Shown here in pieces: positions 29,713 through 40,900 of a stretch of 64,000 nt of DNA. Within the stretch, counting starts at the first letter, position 1, and every line of letters begins with the position of its first letter. Below the pieces are notes generated by a model, which saw nothing but the letters and a program-made list of their open reading frames with translations, was not told the DNA's origin and ran no database searches. This stretch comes from Carnobacterium viridans (GTDB lineage Bacteria; Bacillota; Bacilli; Lactobacillales; Carnobacteriaceae), in assembly GCF_900102725.1 (NCBI RefSeq), contig NZ_FNJW01000008.1:310001-374000 (forward strand), in the 5' to 3' direction. The translations under genes were made by a program, and so were the position numbers.

Positions 29713-30058
29713 AGACTCTTCATCAAAATGGTGTGGATAGAAGAAAATAACATTTCTTCTGGAATAGACGGTTTTGCTTGTGGAGAGCCATGGGAACGTC
29801 TGAAGCTGCTCTATTCTAGAACTTGTTTTTAAAAGCAGCCCCGACGTCCACTTCACGAATAATGCTCGATGGTCGGTGACCATACTGCGCTTATTCGCTC
29901 CAGTGATTCGAGTCTAAACGCTTTTAGTCACACTCCCAATGAAGCGCTAACGCTTTATAATTCGCATTGAATCCAATGCATGGCTACAAGCAAACCCTAT
30001 TCCTCTAGAAATTTAGTGTCATTCATGTATCTAAGCTATCAACACTAAAAGTATAGAG
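29713..30058 (+). repeat. Mosaic intergenic repeat, copy D (long form)
   Basis: Left arm from GACTCTTCATC, GGTGTGGATAGAAGAAA, TTTCTTCTGGAATAGACGG and GCTTGTGGAGAGCCATGG; right arm GGCTACAAGCAAACCCTATT, CTCTAGAAATTT and CTAAGCTATCAACACTAAA, ending TATAGAG. The centre, from about 29800 to 29960, is nearly identical to that of copy E and contains ATGGTC/GACCAT inside CGAATAA/TTATTCG. It occupies most of the gap between rpoD and the next gene, directly after the rpoD stop. Confidence 0.88.
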
Positions 30059-30074
30059 TAGAATAAAAATAGAT

Positions 30075-30117
30075 GAAGGTCGTCCAAAATCAACATTATT
30101 TGGACGGCCTTCTTTCG
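30075..30117 (+). terminator. Terminator between copy D and the next gene
   Basis: GAAGGTCGTCCAAA pairs with TTTGGACGGCCTTC (one G-T pair) and is followed by TTTC. Likely closes the dnaG-rpoD transcript beyond the repeat. Confidence 0.75.
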
Positions 30118-30196
30118 TATTGTGAGATAAAATTCAACGAATGAAAGAAAAAACTGGTATAATAATAGACGATGTAGGAATGAAGGGATGAATGAC

Positions 30197-30655
30197 ATGT
30201 TATCATTTGAAGAAAAAAAGGCTATTTTTGATAGCTACGAAGAATTAACGGCAACAAAAGTATCAATGAATCGTTTGAATTACCATTTTAAAGATAGTGC
30301 AGTACCTAAAACAATGGCTGTGCGTTTCCTTCACCCGAATGGAAATGCTTTGATTTATGCAGGCTATTTGCCTAAAGAAGAAACAGATAAGGGCTACATT
30401 TCTGTAAGAGATGAAGATGAAGCAACGATTCGTTCTTTAGTGGATCAAGCGATTGCTCATTTAAAGAAAACAGCTGACGGATATGAAGAAGGCTATTCTG
30501 AATTATGGTTTGACAATAATGGCGACGTTTTGCGTTTAGTCTATGATAATCCGACATGGGTCGTTACCTTACCGAACGATCAAGTTGAAGGAGTTTTTCA
30601 TTCAAAAGATGCTGCAGAAGGTTATTTAATGGATGAAGAGTTCTTCCAAGGCTAA
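30197..30655 (+). CDS. Conserved-looking hypothetical protein
   Basis: I do not recognise a family. ATG 30197 follows GAAGGGATG and gives 152 residues, acidic and soluble, without signal peptide or membrane segments. It begins MLSFEEKKAIFDSYEELTAT and contains many acidic residues and a patterned beta-rich middle (ALIYAGYLPKEE, GYISVRDEDEATIRSLVDQA). Good codon use and ribosome site argue that it is real. It precedes trmK by 32 bases and may share its transcript. Confidence 0.75.
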   Translation: MLSFEEKKAIFDSYEELTATKVSMNRLNYHFKDSAVPKTMAVRFLHPNGNALIYAGYLPKEETDKGYISVRDEDEATIRSLVDQAIAHLKKTADGYEEGYSELWFDNNGDVLRLVYDNPTWVVTLPNDQVEGVFHSKDAAEGYLMDEEFFQG

Positions 30656-30687
30656 ACAAGAATCATGAAAAGAAAGAAGTGATGAGT

Positions 30688-31392
30688 ATGGACGAAAGTC
30701 AATTATCGCTGCGTTTAAGCAGAGCGGCGTCTTATGTCGAACCGGGGGATCGTTTAGCCGATATCGGTTCTGACCACGCTTATTTACCTTGTGCTTTAGC
30801 GAGTAACAATCACATTACGTTTGCTATTGCAGGAGAAGTTGTCGAAGGCCCTTTCCAAGCAGCAAAAAACCAAGTGCGACGTCTTGGTTTAACAGACCAA
30901 ATCAATGTACGTTTGGGGGATGGATTAGAAGTTGTATCTCCTGAAGATGATGTAACTGCGATTACTATATGCGGCATGGGAGGCTCCTTAATTGCTTCTA
31001 TCTTGGACAATGGATTTAAAAAAGGCCATTTGACAGGCAAGGAACGCTTGATCTTGCAGCCGAACGTAGGAGAAAGAACCTTGCGTGAATGGTTGGTCGA
31101 TCATGAGTACACGATTACAGCTGAAGAAATAATTGAAGAAAACAATAAAATTTATGAAATGATGGTGGCCGTGAAAGATCCTTTACTAAAACAAACTGTA
31201 ACGGAATCTTACCTAATGTTTGGTTTTCATTTAAAAGAGGAACATTCTGCTATCTTTAAAAAGAAATGGCAAAAAGAACTTGAAAAAAACCGTTATATTT
31301 TAGATAGTTTAACGCATTCAAGTGCAGATCAAACAACTAAAATCCAAAAAATCCAAGCAGAAATTCAAAAAATAGAAGAGGTGCTAAAATGA
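30688..31392 (+). CDS. trmK: tRNA (adenine-22-N1)-methyltransferase
   Basis: SAM-dependent methyltransferase that makes m1A22 in bacterial tRNAs. I chose ATG 30688 (234 residues); two nearby in-frame starts at 30679 and 30682 are possible. SAM-binding motif LADIGSDHAYLPC near 22-34 and the family motif ITICGMGGSLIASIL and LILQPNVGERTLREWL are visible. The ATGA at its end overlaps the next gene, the usual trmK-nif3 pair after rpoD in Firmicutes. Confidence 0.92.
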   Translation: MDESQLSLRLSRAASYVEPGDRLADIGSDHAYLPCALASNNHITFAIAGEVVEGPFQAAKNQVRRLGLTDQINVRLGDGLEVVSPEDDVTAITICGMGGSLIASILDNGFKKGHLTGKERLILQPNVGERTLREWLVDHEYTITAEEIIEENNKIYEMMVAVKDPLLKQTVTESYLMFGFHLKEEHSAIFKKKWQKELEKNRYILDSLTHSSADQTTKIQKIQAEIQKIEEVLK

Positions 31393-32513
31393 CTGAGACT
31401 TATGGAAGTGAATTTATCCAAAAATTTGAATCATTTGCTCCAAAATATTTAGCTGAAGCTGGAGACCCGGTTGGTTTAGCGGTTGGAACGTTAAAGAAGC
31501 CCATAAAAAAAATGATGGTGACGTTAGATGTTCGTCCAGAAGTGGTGCAAGAAGCCATTGAACAACACGTTGACTTTATCTTTGCACACCATCCTCCTAT
31601 TTTTCGCCCGCTTAAAAATTTAGCCACAGATGATGCACAAACGAAAATGTATGCGGATCTTTTGAAAAATGATATAACTGTTTATGCTGCGCATACAAAT
31701 TTAGATGTGGCTACAAATGGGATGAACACATGGTTAGCAGATGAGTTGAACTTAACAGAAACAGAGATTTTACATGTCACGAAAAGACTGGCCTATAAAA
31801 AGATTGCAGTCTTTGTTCCAAAAGAAAATGAAGAAGAAGTTCGAAAAGCGCTAACCGCTGCAGGAGCGGGCCAAATCGGTCCAAATTACAAAGATTGTAC
31901 GTATACGTTTGAAGGCGTTGGGCGCTTCACGCCAATTAATCAGGCTAATCCGACCATTGGAGAAATTGATGAACCTGAACATGTAGCGGAAGTACGAATT
32001 GAAGTTGTTTTCCCAGAACACCTAACGCAAACAATTGAAAAAGCCTTATTTGAAGCTCATCCTTATGAAGAGCCGCCGTATGATTTGTATACAATTGAGA
32101 ATTTTGTTGATGAATATGGTCTTGGAAGAATAGGGAATTTAGCTGAACCTATTTCTGTTCAGGAGTTTGCTCAAAAGGTTAAAGAAACTTTTGGAGTATC
32201 GGGCTTACGCTACGTAACGCCGGATAAAGATAAACTGATTCAACGTGTTGCCGTTTGTGGTGGGGATGCAGGGAGCTATTACCCTGATGCCTTAAACAAA
32301 AAAGCAGATGTGTTTATCACTGGAGATGTTTATTACCATACAGCTCATGATATGTTAGCTGACGGATTAAGCGTTATTGATCCTGGTCATCATATTGAAA
32401 GTATTTGTAAACCGAAGTTGGTTGAATTATTTACGGAGTGGAAATCTGATCTTGAATGGGATTTTGATATCATCCAATCAGAATTAAATACAGATCCATA
32501 TAAATTTATCTAA
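31389..32513 (+). CDS. Nif3-like dinuclear metal-centre protein (DUF34)
   Basis: The 374-residue protein has the Nif3 halves at both ends ([17 protein letters not shown] near 58 with the metal-binding [15 protein letters not shown] and IDPGHHIES near the C-terminus) and an inserted PII-like domain in the middle (about 130-230). The family binds two metals; some members act in GTP cyclohydrolase-like or regulatory roles, none proven here. It overlaps trmK by four bases. Bacillus YqfO is the counterpart. Confidence 0.88.
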   Translation: MTETYGSEFIQKFESFAPKYLAEAGDPVGLAVGTLKKPIKKMMVTLDVRPEVVQEAIEQHVDFIFAHHPPIFRPLKNLATDDAQTKMYADLLKNDITVYAAHTNLDVATNGMNTWLADELNLTETEILHVTKRLAYKKIAVFVPKENEEEVRKALTAAGAGQIGPNYKDCTYTFEGVGRFTPINQANPTIGEIDEPEHVAEVRIEVVFPEHLTQTIEKALFEAHPYEEPPYDLYTIENFVDEYGLGRIGNLAEPISVQEFAQKVKETFGVSGLRYVTPDKDKLIQRVAVCGGDAGSYYPDALNKKADVFITGDVYYHTAHDMLADGLSVIDPGHHIESICKPKLVELFTEWKSDLEWDFDIIQSELNTDPYKFI

Positions 32514-32542
32514 AAAACGATGTTGAAAGGAAGTTATCTCTT

Positions 32543-33778
32543 ATGTATGAAAATCTAGTCCCTCGTTTTATTCGTTATGTGAAAACAGAAACACGTTCTG
32601 ATGAAAATAGTACCACTATTCCATCAACGCAAAGCCAAGTGGCGTTTGCTAAGACATTAATGAAAGAATTAGAAAATATTGGTTTAAGTGATATTTCTTA
32701 TAATGAAAGCAATGGTTATGTGACAGCAACATTGCCAAGTAACACAGCTAAAAAAGTGCCAACTGTTGGGTTTATTGCTCATATGGATACAGCTGATTTT
32801 AATGCGAAAAATGTAAACCCGCAATTCCATGAGCAATACAATGGGGAAGTGCTCGTTCTAAACGAAGAACAACACGTAGTTTTAGATCCTAAAGAGTTTC
32901 CTAACCTGAAAAATTACATTGGCCAAACGTTGATTACAACGGATGGTACAACGTTATTAGGAGCTGACGATAAAGCAGGAATTGCCGAAATTATGACAGC
33001 TATGGAAATTTTGATCAATGATGATTCAATTGAACATGGCGATATTCGTGTTGGTTTCGGTCCAGATGAAGAAATCGGAATCGGAGCAGATCGTTTTGAC
33101 GTTCCAGGATTCAAAGCCACATTTGCTTATACAATGGATGGTGGTCCTATTGGAGAATTAGAATTTGAAAGTTTTAATGCTGCTTCAGCGATCGTTAAGA
33201 TTCAAGGAAAAAATGTTCACCCAGGTACTGCAAAAAATACAATGGTAAATGCAGTGAAAATTGGCATGGCTTTTGATGCATTATTGCCTCAAGATGAAGT
33301 TCCAGAAAAAACTGAAGGCCGTGAAGGATTCTACCATCTAGTTGGAATAACCGGTGAAGTAGATGAAGCAACGTTGACTTATATTATTCGAGACCATGAC
33401 CGTGAAAAATTCGAAGCGCGTAAAGCCTTTATGCTAGAACAAGCTGCAAAATTAAATAAAGAATATGGCAGCGAACGAATCACAATTGATTTAAATGATT
33501 CTTACTACAATATGGGTGAGATCATTGAAAAAGATATGACTGTAGTGGATCTAGCTGAAGAAGCGATGAAAAATCTATCTATCGAACCAATCATTGAACC
33601 CATTCGTGGCGGTACAGATGGTTCTAAGATTTCCTTTATGGGACTGCCAACGCCCAATATTTTTGCTGGCGGAGAAAACTTCCATGGCCGGTATGAATTT
33701 GTAGCTGTTGAAAGCATGGAGAAAGCTACCGCAGTAATCGTAGAAATCGCACGCTTGAATGCTTTAAAAGGAGCTTAA
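32543..33778 (+). CDS. pepT: Peptidase T (tripeptide aminopeptidase)
   Basis: Cytoplasmic dizinc M20 enzyme that removes the N-terminal residue of tripeptides. The 411 residues show the metal and catalytic motifs [10 protein letters not shown] (near 78), [14 protein letters not shown] (near 140), [13 protein letters not shown] (near 172) and the final [25 protein letters not shown] precedes the ATG. It is followed after two bases by a small DUF1294 membrane protein. Confidence 0.95.
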   Translation: MYENLVPRFIRYVKTETRSDENSTTIPSTQSQVAFAKTLMKELENIGLSDISYNESNGYVTATLPSNTAKKVPTVGFIAHMDTADFNAKNVNPQFHEQYNGEVLVLNEEQHVVLDPKEFPNLKNYIGQTLITTDGTTLLGADDKAGIAEIMTAMEILINDDSIEHGDIRVGFGPDEEIGIGADRFDVPGFKATFAYTMDGGPIGELEFESFNAASAIVKIQGKNVHPGTAKNTMVNAVKIGMAFDALLPQDEVPEKTEGREGFYHLVGITGEVDEATLTYIIRDHDREKFEARKAFMLEQAAKLNKEYGSERITIDLNDSYYNMGEIIEKDMTVVDLAEEAMKNLSIEPIIEPIRGGTDGSKISFMGLPTPNIFAGGENFHGRYEFVAVESMEKATAVIVEIARLNALKGA

Positions 33779-33780
33779 GA

Positions 33781-34041
33781 ATGATTTTTGTAATGAGTTA
33801 TCTGCTTATATGCAATAGCCTTTTGTTTGTTCTAATGTATGTTGATAAACAAAAAGCCGTAAAAAGACAATGGAGAATTCCTGAAAAAACACTGTTATTT
33901 CTAGGTCTCATTGGTGGCGGCTTTGGTGGTTTGATAAGCATGAAAGCATTTCGACATAAAACGATGAAACGATCATTTAAGATGATTTATACTTTAGGAA
34001 CGGTCTTTGCTATTTTCTTATTAGTATATGTTAATCGATAA
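33781..34041 (+). CDS. DUF1294-family small membrane protein
   Basis: 86 residues with two or three hydrophobic segments. The family core is visible: YVDKQKAVKRQWRIPEKTLL then LGLIGGGFGGLISMKAFRHK, where the RIPE motif and the basic RHKT stretch are typical. Function unknown; some homologues are fused to cold-shock domains, this one is not. It directly follows pepT and ends the transcript at a terminator. Confidence 0.85.
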   Translation: MIFVMSYLLICNSLLFVLMYVDKQKAVKRQWRIPEKTLLFLGLIGGGFGGLISMKAFRHKTMKRSFKMIYTLGTVFAIFLLVYVNR

Positions 34042-34050
34042 TAAATAGTG

Positions 34051-34078
34051 GGTTGGGACAGTTGTCTCAGCCTTTTTT
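34051..34078 (+). terminator. Terminator after the DUF1294 gene
   Basis: GGTTGGGAC pairs with GTCTCAGCC (wobbles) over a four-base loop and is followed by six T. Confidence 0.85.
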
Positions 34079-34137
34079 CGTCTAGAAAAGTAGACTAGAG
34101 ATGGTTAGTAATGATAAATTCGGCGACAAACAGTTTG

Positions 34138-34182
34138 TTCATGGAAGAGTGGAGCATAAAATTGGTGTCGCTCTTCCATGAA
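34138..34182. repeat. Long inverted repeat upstream of rexB
   Basis: TTCATGGAAGAG and CTCTTCCATGAA are perfect 12-base arms 21 bases apart. There is no T-run, so it is not a standard terminator. Purpose unknown. Confidence 0.7.
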
Positions 34183-34289
34183 AAGTAAAAATGAATGTTG
34201 AAGTTAGGCTAAGTTTCTTCTCTCGTTATTTTTTTTCGTATGTTAAAATGAGAGGTAGAGAAGTTGAATGAGAGGATGTGCAAAATAAG

Positions 34290-37200
34290 ATGGGATTGCA
34301 ATTTGTATTAGGTCGTGCGAATCGTGACAAGCGTTCGGTACTATTGGATGAGATAGCAGAAAGCCTGACGAAAAAAACGGAAGAGTCTATTTTTTATTTA
34401 GTTCCAGACCATATTAAGTTTCAGGCTGAAATGACTGTTTTAGAAAACCTTAGCCATTATTCGCAGTTTGAAAAGAAGCCGATTATGGGCATGATGCATT
34501 TACAAGTATTCAGTTTTACACGATTAGCATGGTACTGGTTAAAAGATACCGCTATTTACGCTAAGCCACAATTAACCACAACTGGCTTATCGATGCTGAT
34601 TCGCAAATTACTGATTGAACATGAAGAAGAGTTGACCATCTATCGTGGTGAAGTTCGAAAAGATGGCTTTGTTCAGCAAATGACAGATTTATTTTTAGAA
34701 TTACGCAGCGGTCGGATTGCACAAACAGATTTAGATCATATGATGTTTAGTCTAGGTACTTCACCTAAGGAAGCCGATTTTAAATTGAAGTTACAGGATT
34801 TATCTTTGATTTATCAAGCTTTTGATGCAGCATTACTGAATAAATATATTGAGTCTGAGGATATTGTGTCCGCATTGATTCAAAAAGTGGAAGAGTTGGA
34901 TTTATCTAAAACCACATTTTACATCGAAAGTTATTATCAATTTACAGCTCAAGAACAAGCGCTTATTTTAGCATTAATGAAAGCTGCAAAAAAAGTGACG
35001 ATTGCGCTGACATCAGATAAAGCATACGCTGTTGAAAAACCGGAAATGCATAACTTGTTTCAGACATCTGGAGCAACTTATTATAAATTGTATCAACTGG
35101 CACGCCAAAATAATGTTCCAGTCTACAAAGACAAACTGATCCAAGAGATTGATGAGGCCTATTGTGGGGAATTAAATCAACTGGAAGAATTTTGGGTAGA
35201 AACGAGCCAAATCACCTCAACAAACAATGAGCTGTTAGACAATATTGATACGATGGGCAATTGCATCGAGATATGGGCAGCGGAAAATAAACAAGCAGAA
35301 ATCACACATGTGGCTAAAGAAATTCGCAAATTGGTTGCCACTGGTGATTACCGTTATAAGGATATTTTAGTCTTGACTCGCAATATGGATGATTATTTAG
35401 CCATCATAGAGCCGTTATTTAGTAGTCACAAGATAGAGTTATTCGTTGATAGTGCAGAACTAATGAATCAACATCCGCTTATTGAAGTGATTGACTCTTT
35501 AGTCAGCATTTACAAACGCAATTGGCGATACGCAGATGTGATGCGGCTACTTAGAACGGAGTTAGTGATTCCAATAAGCGAAGGGGAAGAAGCTCTTTCA
35601 AAAGAACGCGCACAACGGGTGAATCAGCATGTGCAACGTGCACGACAGTTTAGAGAACGAGTGGATGTAACGGAAAATGTGTTATTGTCTTATGGTTATG
35701 AGGGGTATCAATGGATTAAATCAGATCCTTGGCACTACACGCGCTACTTCTATGAAGATGCCGAGTTTCAATCGGACAATGATCAACGGATTGAACAGAT
35801 TGCCAATTCCATTAAAACGGATCTGACAGGACTGTTGATTCCATTTTTCAACCGATTAGAAAAAGCGCAAACCAGTAAAGATGCTGCAAAAGAACTGTAT
35901 GTATTTATGGAAACTATTGGAGTTAAAGACCAAATAGGCTTTTGGAGAGATCAAGCGATTGAAGACAATGATCTTGAAGAAGCTCGCAAACACGAACAAA
36001 CATGGCAAACATTTTTGCAGCTTTTAGATGAATATGTAGAAGTATTGGGAGAGGAACCGTTCAACTTGGATAGTTTCTATGCAATCTTAATGACTGGATT
36101 TGATAATGCGACTTACAGCATGGTTCCACCAAGTATTGATCAAGTAACGTTTTCAGGTATTGAAGGAACACGTATCGGAACAGCAAAAGTTACCTTTATG
36201 CTGGGAGTAACCGATGCCCATTTGCCGGCTAAAACAGAAAATAAAAGTATTTTAACTGAAGAAGACCGGGATTTCTTTTCACAATTCCTAGACGATACAA
36301 AATATTTAAAACCAACTGTTGAAGCGGTTATGGCTTCTGAACCGTTTATTGCTTATCAAGCCTTTTTAGATTCTTCTGAGAAATTGATTTTTAGTTACCC
36401 AACCAGTGATGAAACAAAGAATGGTCCGAAATTATCGCCTTATGTGGATAGAATAGCAAAAGCGTTTCATCTTCCAATCCAAGCCAAACTGATGGGTGTC
36501 ACATCACTAGAAAATCCATCCGATAAAGAATTACTGGATTTTGTTGGAACGAAAAAAACGACGATCAGTCAGCTATTGATGATTTTACGCAAAGAGCAAG
36601 ACCAAAAAGGTCAGTTAAGTGTATTTTGGCAAAACCTTTATAGTTTCTTTAAACGAGATAAACAAGTGGCGCGCGATTTTAACCATTTACTTGTTAGTTT
36701 AGTTAAGAAAAATCTGCCAGTACCCTTGAGAAGTACCATTGCAACAGACTTATATGGCAAAGATCTTTATTTATCTGTTTCTCGTTTAGAAGCTTTTTAT
36801 GCAGATCATTATGGTCATTTCTTGACATATGGATTGAAATTACAAGAACGAGACGTTTTTGAGCTGTCTCCAGCCGGTACGGGAGAATTCTTTCATGATG
36901 CGCTGGATCACTTGTTCAAACAGGTTATTCAAAAGAACCTCAGCTTTGATCAATTAACGGAAGATATGCTGGAACAATTGACTGCAGAAGTTTTAACAGA
37001 ACTTTACGGTAAGCCAAAATTCTCCATTTTAAGTGCATCGAATCGTATGAAGTATATTCGTGACCAACTAGGCCAAACGATTAAAAAAATGGTGTGGGTC
37101 ATCGGCAATCAAAGCCGACGGACAAATATGAAAAATATTCAAACAGAAGTTTTATTTGGCCAAGTCGCAAATCAAACCGGCATTGAAGGATTATCTTTTC

Positions 37201-37910
37201 CACTTAATAATGGTGGAACCCTACATTTACGTGGGAAAATCGATCGAGTGGATGCTATGAACTTAGGTGACGATTATTACCTGAGTGTAGTGGATTACAA
37301 GTCAAGCGCACATAAATTCAATTACCAGGATGCTTATTATGGTCTAGCCATGCAAATGATCACGTACTTGGATACGGCTCTTCAAAATGCTGTTGGATTG
37401 ATTGGACATGAAGCTAAACCTGCAGGCGCGTTTTATTTGCATGTATCCAATCCGTTTATGAAAAAAGGAACGTTTTTAGATGAAGATGCGTATATCAATG
37501 AGTTGTTAAAATCCTATAAAATGGATGGATTGTTGCTTGAAGATGAAGACATGCTCTTATCACTAGATCCAACGATTGAGCCGACAAAAGCTTCACTTGT
37601 GTATCCTTTTAATCAATTGAAAAGTGAAGCTTTAAAATCGAACAAATTTGTCACACTAGATGAAATGACTGCGTTACGCCAACACAATCAAAAACTGATT
37701 GTTGATGCTGGAAATAAAATCGTCGAAGGAGTAAATACATTAAATCCTTTCTATGAAAAAAGGCAATTTATTCCGACTGTTAATGGACCATTGCGTGCAG
37801 TTTCGCAATTTGATGCAATGTTGCCTGAAAACAATTATCGTCGGATGGAATCGTTAAAAAGAGAAGATATTCTTAAGAAAATGCAAGAAGAGGAGGAAGA
37901 TGAAGAATGA
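34290..37910 (+). CDS. rexB: ATP-dependent helicase/nuclease subunit B (RexB/AddB)
   Basis: Subunit of the RecBCD-like enzyme that processes double-strand breaks with RexA. I place the start at ATG 34290 (MGLQFVLGRANRDK, 1206 residues); a GTG at 34278 is an alternative. The C-terminal nuclease domain has GKIDRVDAM near 980 and VVDYKSSAHKF near 1006. The cysteines that bind a 4Fe-4S cluster in Bacillus AddB are absent: the regions read LEAFYADHYGHF near 834 and PTVNGPLRAVSQFD near 1160. This marks the RexB type of Lactobacillales. Overlaps rexA by four bases. Confidence 0.93.
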   Translation: MGLQFVLGRANRDKRSVLLDEIAESLTKKTEESIFYLVPDHIKFQAEMTVLENLSHYSQFEKKPIMGMMHLQVFSFTRLAWYWLKDTAIYAKPQLTTTGLSMLIRKLLIEHEEELTIYRGEVRKDGFVQQMTDLFLELRSGRIAQTDLDHMMFSLGTSPKEADFKLKLQDLSLIYQAFDAALLNKYIESEDIVSALIQKVEELDLSKTTFYIESYYQFTAQEQALILALMKAAKKVTIALTSDKAYAVEKPEMHNLFQTSGATYYKLYQLARQNNVPVYKDKLIQEIDEAYCGELNQLEEFWVETSQITSTNNELLDNIDTMGNCIEIWAAENKQAEITHVAKEIRKLVATGDYRYKDILVLTRNMDDYLAIIEPLFSSHKIELFVDSAELMNQHPLIEVIDSLVSIYKRNWRYADVMRLLRTELVIPISEGEEALSKERAQRVNQHVQRARQFRERVDVTENVLLSYGYEGYQWIKSDPWHYTRYFYEDAEFQSDNDQRIEQIANSIKTDLTGLLIPFFNRLEKAQTSKDAAKELYVFMETIGVKDQIGFWRDQAIEDNDLEEARKHEQTWQTFLQLLDEYVEVLGEEPFNLDSFYAILMTGFDNATYSMVPPSIDQVTFSGIEGTRIGTAKVTFMLGVTDAHLPAKTENKSILTEEDRDFFSQFLDDTKYLKPTVEAVMASEPFIAYQAFLDSSEKLIFSYPTSDETKNGPKLSPYVDRIAKAFHLPIQAKLMGVTSLENPSDKELLDFVGTKKTTISQLLMILRKEQDQKGQLSVFWQNLYSFFKRDKQVARDFNHLLVSLVKKNLPVPLRSTIATDLYGKDLYLSVSRLEAFYADHYGHFLTYGLKLQERDVFELSPAGTGEFFHDALDHLFKQVIQKNLSFDQLTEDMLEQLTAEVLTELYGKPKFSILSASNRMKYIRDQLGQTIKKMVWVIGNQSRRTNMKNIQTEVLFGQVANQTGIEGLSFPLNNGGTLHLRGKIDRVDAMNLGDDYYLSVVDYKSSAHKFNYQDAYYGLAMQMITYLDTALQNAVGLIGHEAKPAGAFYLHVSNPFMKKGTFLDEDAYINELLKSYKMDGLLLEDEDMLLSLDPTIEPTKASLVYPFNQLKSEALKSNKFVTLDEMTALRQHNQKLIVDAGNKIVEGVNTLNPFYEKRQFIPTVNGPLRAVSQFDAMLPENNYRRMESLKREDILKKMQEEEEDEE

Positions 37911-40900
37911 TGAACCCACTTCCGCTAAAACCCGAAAACAGTCATTTTACCGATGGACAATGGCAGGCGATCTATGAAGAAGGCCACAATATACTGGTGT
38001 CTGCTTCAGCAGGTTCAGGTAAAACAACAGTTCTTGTCCAACGTGTGATTGAAAAAATAAAATCTGGGACCAATGTTGATGAGATGCTGATCGTAACTTA
38101 TACAGAAGCAGCCGCAAAAGAAATGAAAGCTCGAATCCAAGTTGCAATCCAAGAAGCCGTCACATCTGAAAGCAATATGGAATTAAAAAGACACCTTACT
38201 CGACAAGTAACTTTGATTCATCAAGCGTCAATCAGCACGCTACATGCTTTTTGCCTTCAAGTGATCCGTCGTTATTATTATTTGATCAACTTAGATCCTA
38301 TTTTTAGACTATTGACGGATGAAACAGAGATTCTTTTACTTAAGGAAAGTGTCTGGGAAGAAGTAAGAGAAGAGTTATACGGAGAAGAAGACACCCTTTT
38401 TAAAGATTTGACCGCTTCGTATTCCAATGATCGTAGCGATGCGGGGTTAACAGACTTGGTTTTCTCTTTGTATGAATTTTCAAGAGCTAACCCTAGACCT
38501 GCTGTTTGGTTAGAACAATTATCTTATTTATACCAAGTAGAAGAAAATGATTTAACGACTGGTGTATTATTTAAAGAACTGTTAAAACCTCAGATTTTAT
38601 CAGTATTAGACAGTCTGGTCGAGCTTTCTCAAGTGGCAGCTCAGCTAGGTGAAGGTACTGAAGAACTAAAAAATCAAACCGATTTGGTTCGCGGAGAATG
38701 GATTGCGTTGCAAGAAATTCAAACGTACATCAACGAACACAATTATCAAGCAGCGTATAATGGCTGTAAAAACTTTGAATTTGCTCGCTGGAAAGCAATC
38801 AAAAAGGGAACCGATGAAGCAATAAAAGAAACAGCTGAGGAAATGAAAGGGTTACGTGACCAGTATAAAGCTCGTTTTAAAGAACTAGCGAATGATTATT
38901 TCTCTGCTTCTCCTCAAGAACAAATTGATTTAATGTTAAGTGCTGCTCCCTTGGTTGAAGAAATGGCACGTGTGACACAACTTTTCACGGAAGCTTTTCG
39001 TCAACGCAAGGATGAACGAAACCTGTTAGATTTTAATGATTTAGAACATTTGACTCTCCAAATTCTGGCTCAGTTCAATGAAGAAGACTGGGTTCCAACT
39101 GAAGCTTCGATGCATTATCGAGACAAATTTAAAGAAGTCATGGTTGATGAATACCAAGACATCAACCAACTTCAAGAAAATATATTGCGTTGGTTAGCCC
39201 ATGACCAATCAGATCAAGGAAACTTGTTCATGGTAGGGGATGTGAAGCAATCCATTTATTCATTTCGTTTAGCTGATCCAGGATTATTTTTAAAAAAGTA
39301 TGAACAGTATGCACATCACGAATTAGGTGAACGAATTATACTGGCTGAAAATTTTCGTTCACGTGGTGAAGTGTTGCAATTCACTAATTTAGTCTTTGAA
39401 CAACTAATGGATAAAGCAGTTGGACAAATGGATTATGATGAAGCAGCTAAACTCGTGCAAGGTTTTACAGGTTTTCCAGAATTGCAAAAACACCAACCGG
39501 AACTGTTGATTTATGAAAAAGGTACCAATGACACCGAAGATGAGGAAGAAGAAACAGAATCGGTTAATTGGGATATGCGGATTGAAGATAAAACGGAAGG
39601 CGAATTGTTGATGGTCGGCCAAAAAATCCAAGAGTTGATCCAAACGCAATTTCCAATTTATGATAAACGGGCTAAAACAACACGGCCAATCAATTATCGA
39701 GACATTGTTTTGTTGACACCCACTAAAAAAAATAACTTGGTATTAATGGAAATGTTCAAACGACTGGCTATTCCGCTTCAAGTAAATGATACACAGAATT
39801 ACTTTCAAACGACTGAGATCACGATTATGATGTCTTTGCTGAAAGTCATTGATAACCCATATCAAGACATTCCTTTGGCTGCAGTGTTGCGTTCGCCACT
39901 TGTTGGATTAGATGAGAATGAATTGGCCTCAATTAGGATCAGCCAAAAAACAGGGGATTACTTTGATGCCTTAAAAACGTTTTATCAAACTTACCCAGGC
40001 GTAGAAAAAGCGAGCCGTTTTACATCACATTTATATGGAAAAGTCGACATGTTTTTAAAACGGTTGAATAAATGGCGTGAACTTGCTCGGCGAGACCATT
40101 TAGTCGCACTAATATGGATGATTTATGAGGATACAAGTTTTTTAGACTATGTTGGAGGAATGAGTTCGGGTAAACAGCGCAAAGCTAATTTGCATGCTTT
40201 ATATGAACGTGCAGCCAGCTATGAAAAAACAAGTTTTAAAGGATTGTTTCAATTTGTACGATTCATTGAAAAAATGCAAGAGAAAGATAAAGATCTGGCA
40301 GAGCCTACAGCTATATCTGAAGATGAGAATGCTGTTCGAGTGATGACGATCCATGCAAGTAAAGGATTAGAGTTTCCGGTCGTTTTTGTATTAGACTTAA
40401 CAAAAAAATTTAATTTGCAAGACATAAAAAAAAGCTATATTTTTAATGAACAATATGGAGTGGGGACGGACTTTAAAGATTTAGACCGTCGTATTCGATA
40501 CCCGTCTTTACCGGAAATTGCTTTAAAAGTGGAAAAGAAAACGAAATTGTTATCTGAAGAAATGCGGAAATTATATGTAGCGTTGACACGTGCAGAAGAA
40601 AAATTATTTTTAGTGGGTTCATATAAAGATGAAGCAGCCGCATGGAAAGAATGGGGTGTCGTTAGTTCCCATAATCCGACTATTTTGCCAGCCGATATCC
40701 GGTTTACCGCTAGTAGTTTAATGAAGTGGATCGGGTTATCCCTTGTTCGTCATCCTTCAAGTCAAAATGAGGGAATTTCTGTCAGTGCCAGAAATGGTGC
40801 CATTACCAACCATTCTGCCCATTTTAGTATCCACTTTTATGATGAAAGTGCGATTCAAGAACAATTGGTATCAACGGATACTGGAACGGATGAAAATTGG

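Noticed and set aside
29674-29883. Minus-strand frame over the left part of repeat copy D
   Set aside because: It is made of repeat arm sequence, is not kept in copy E and has no start signals; the repeats appear non-coding.
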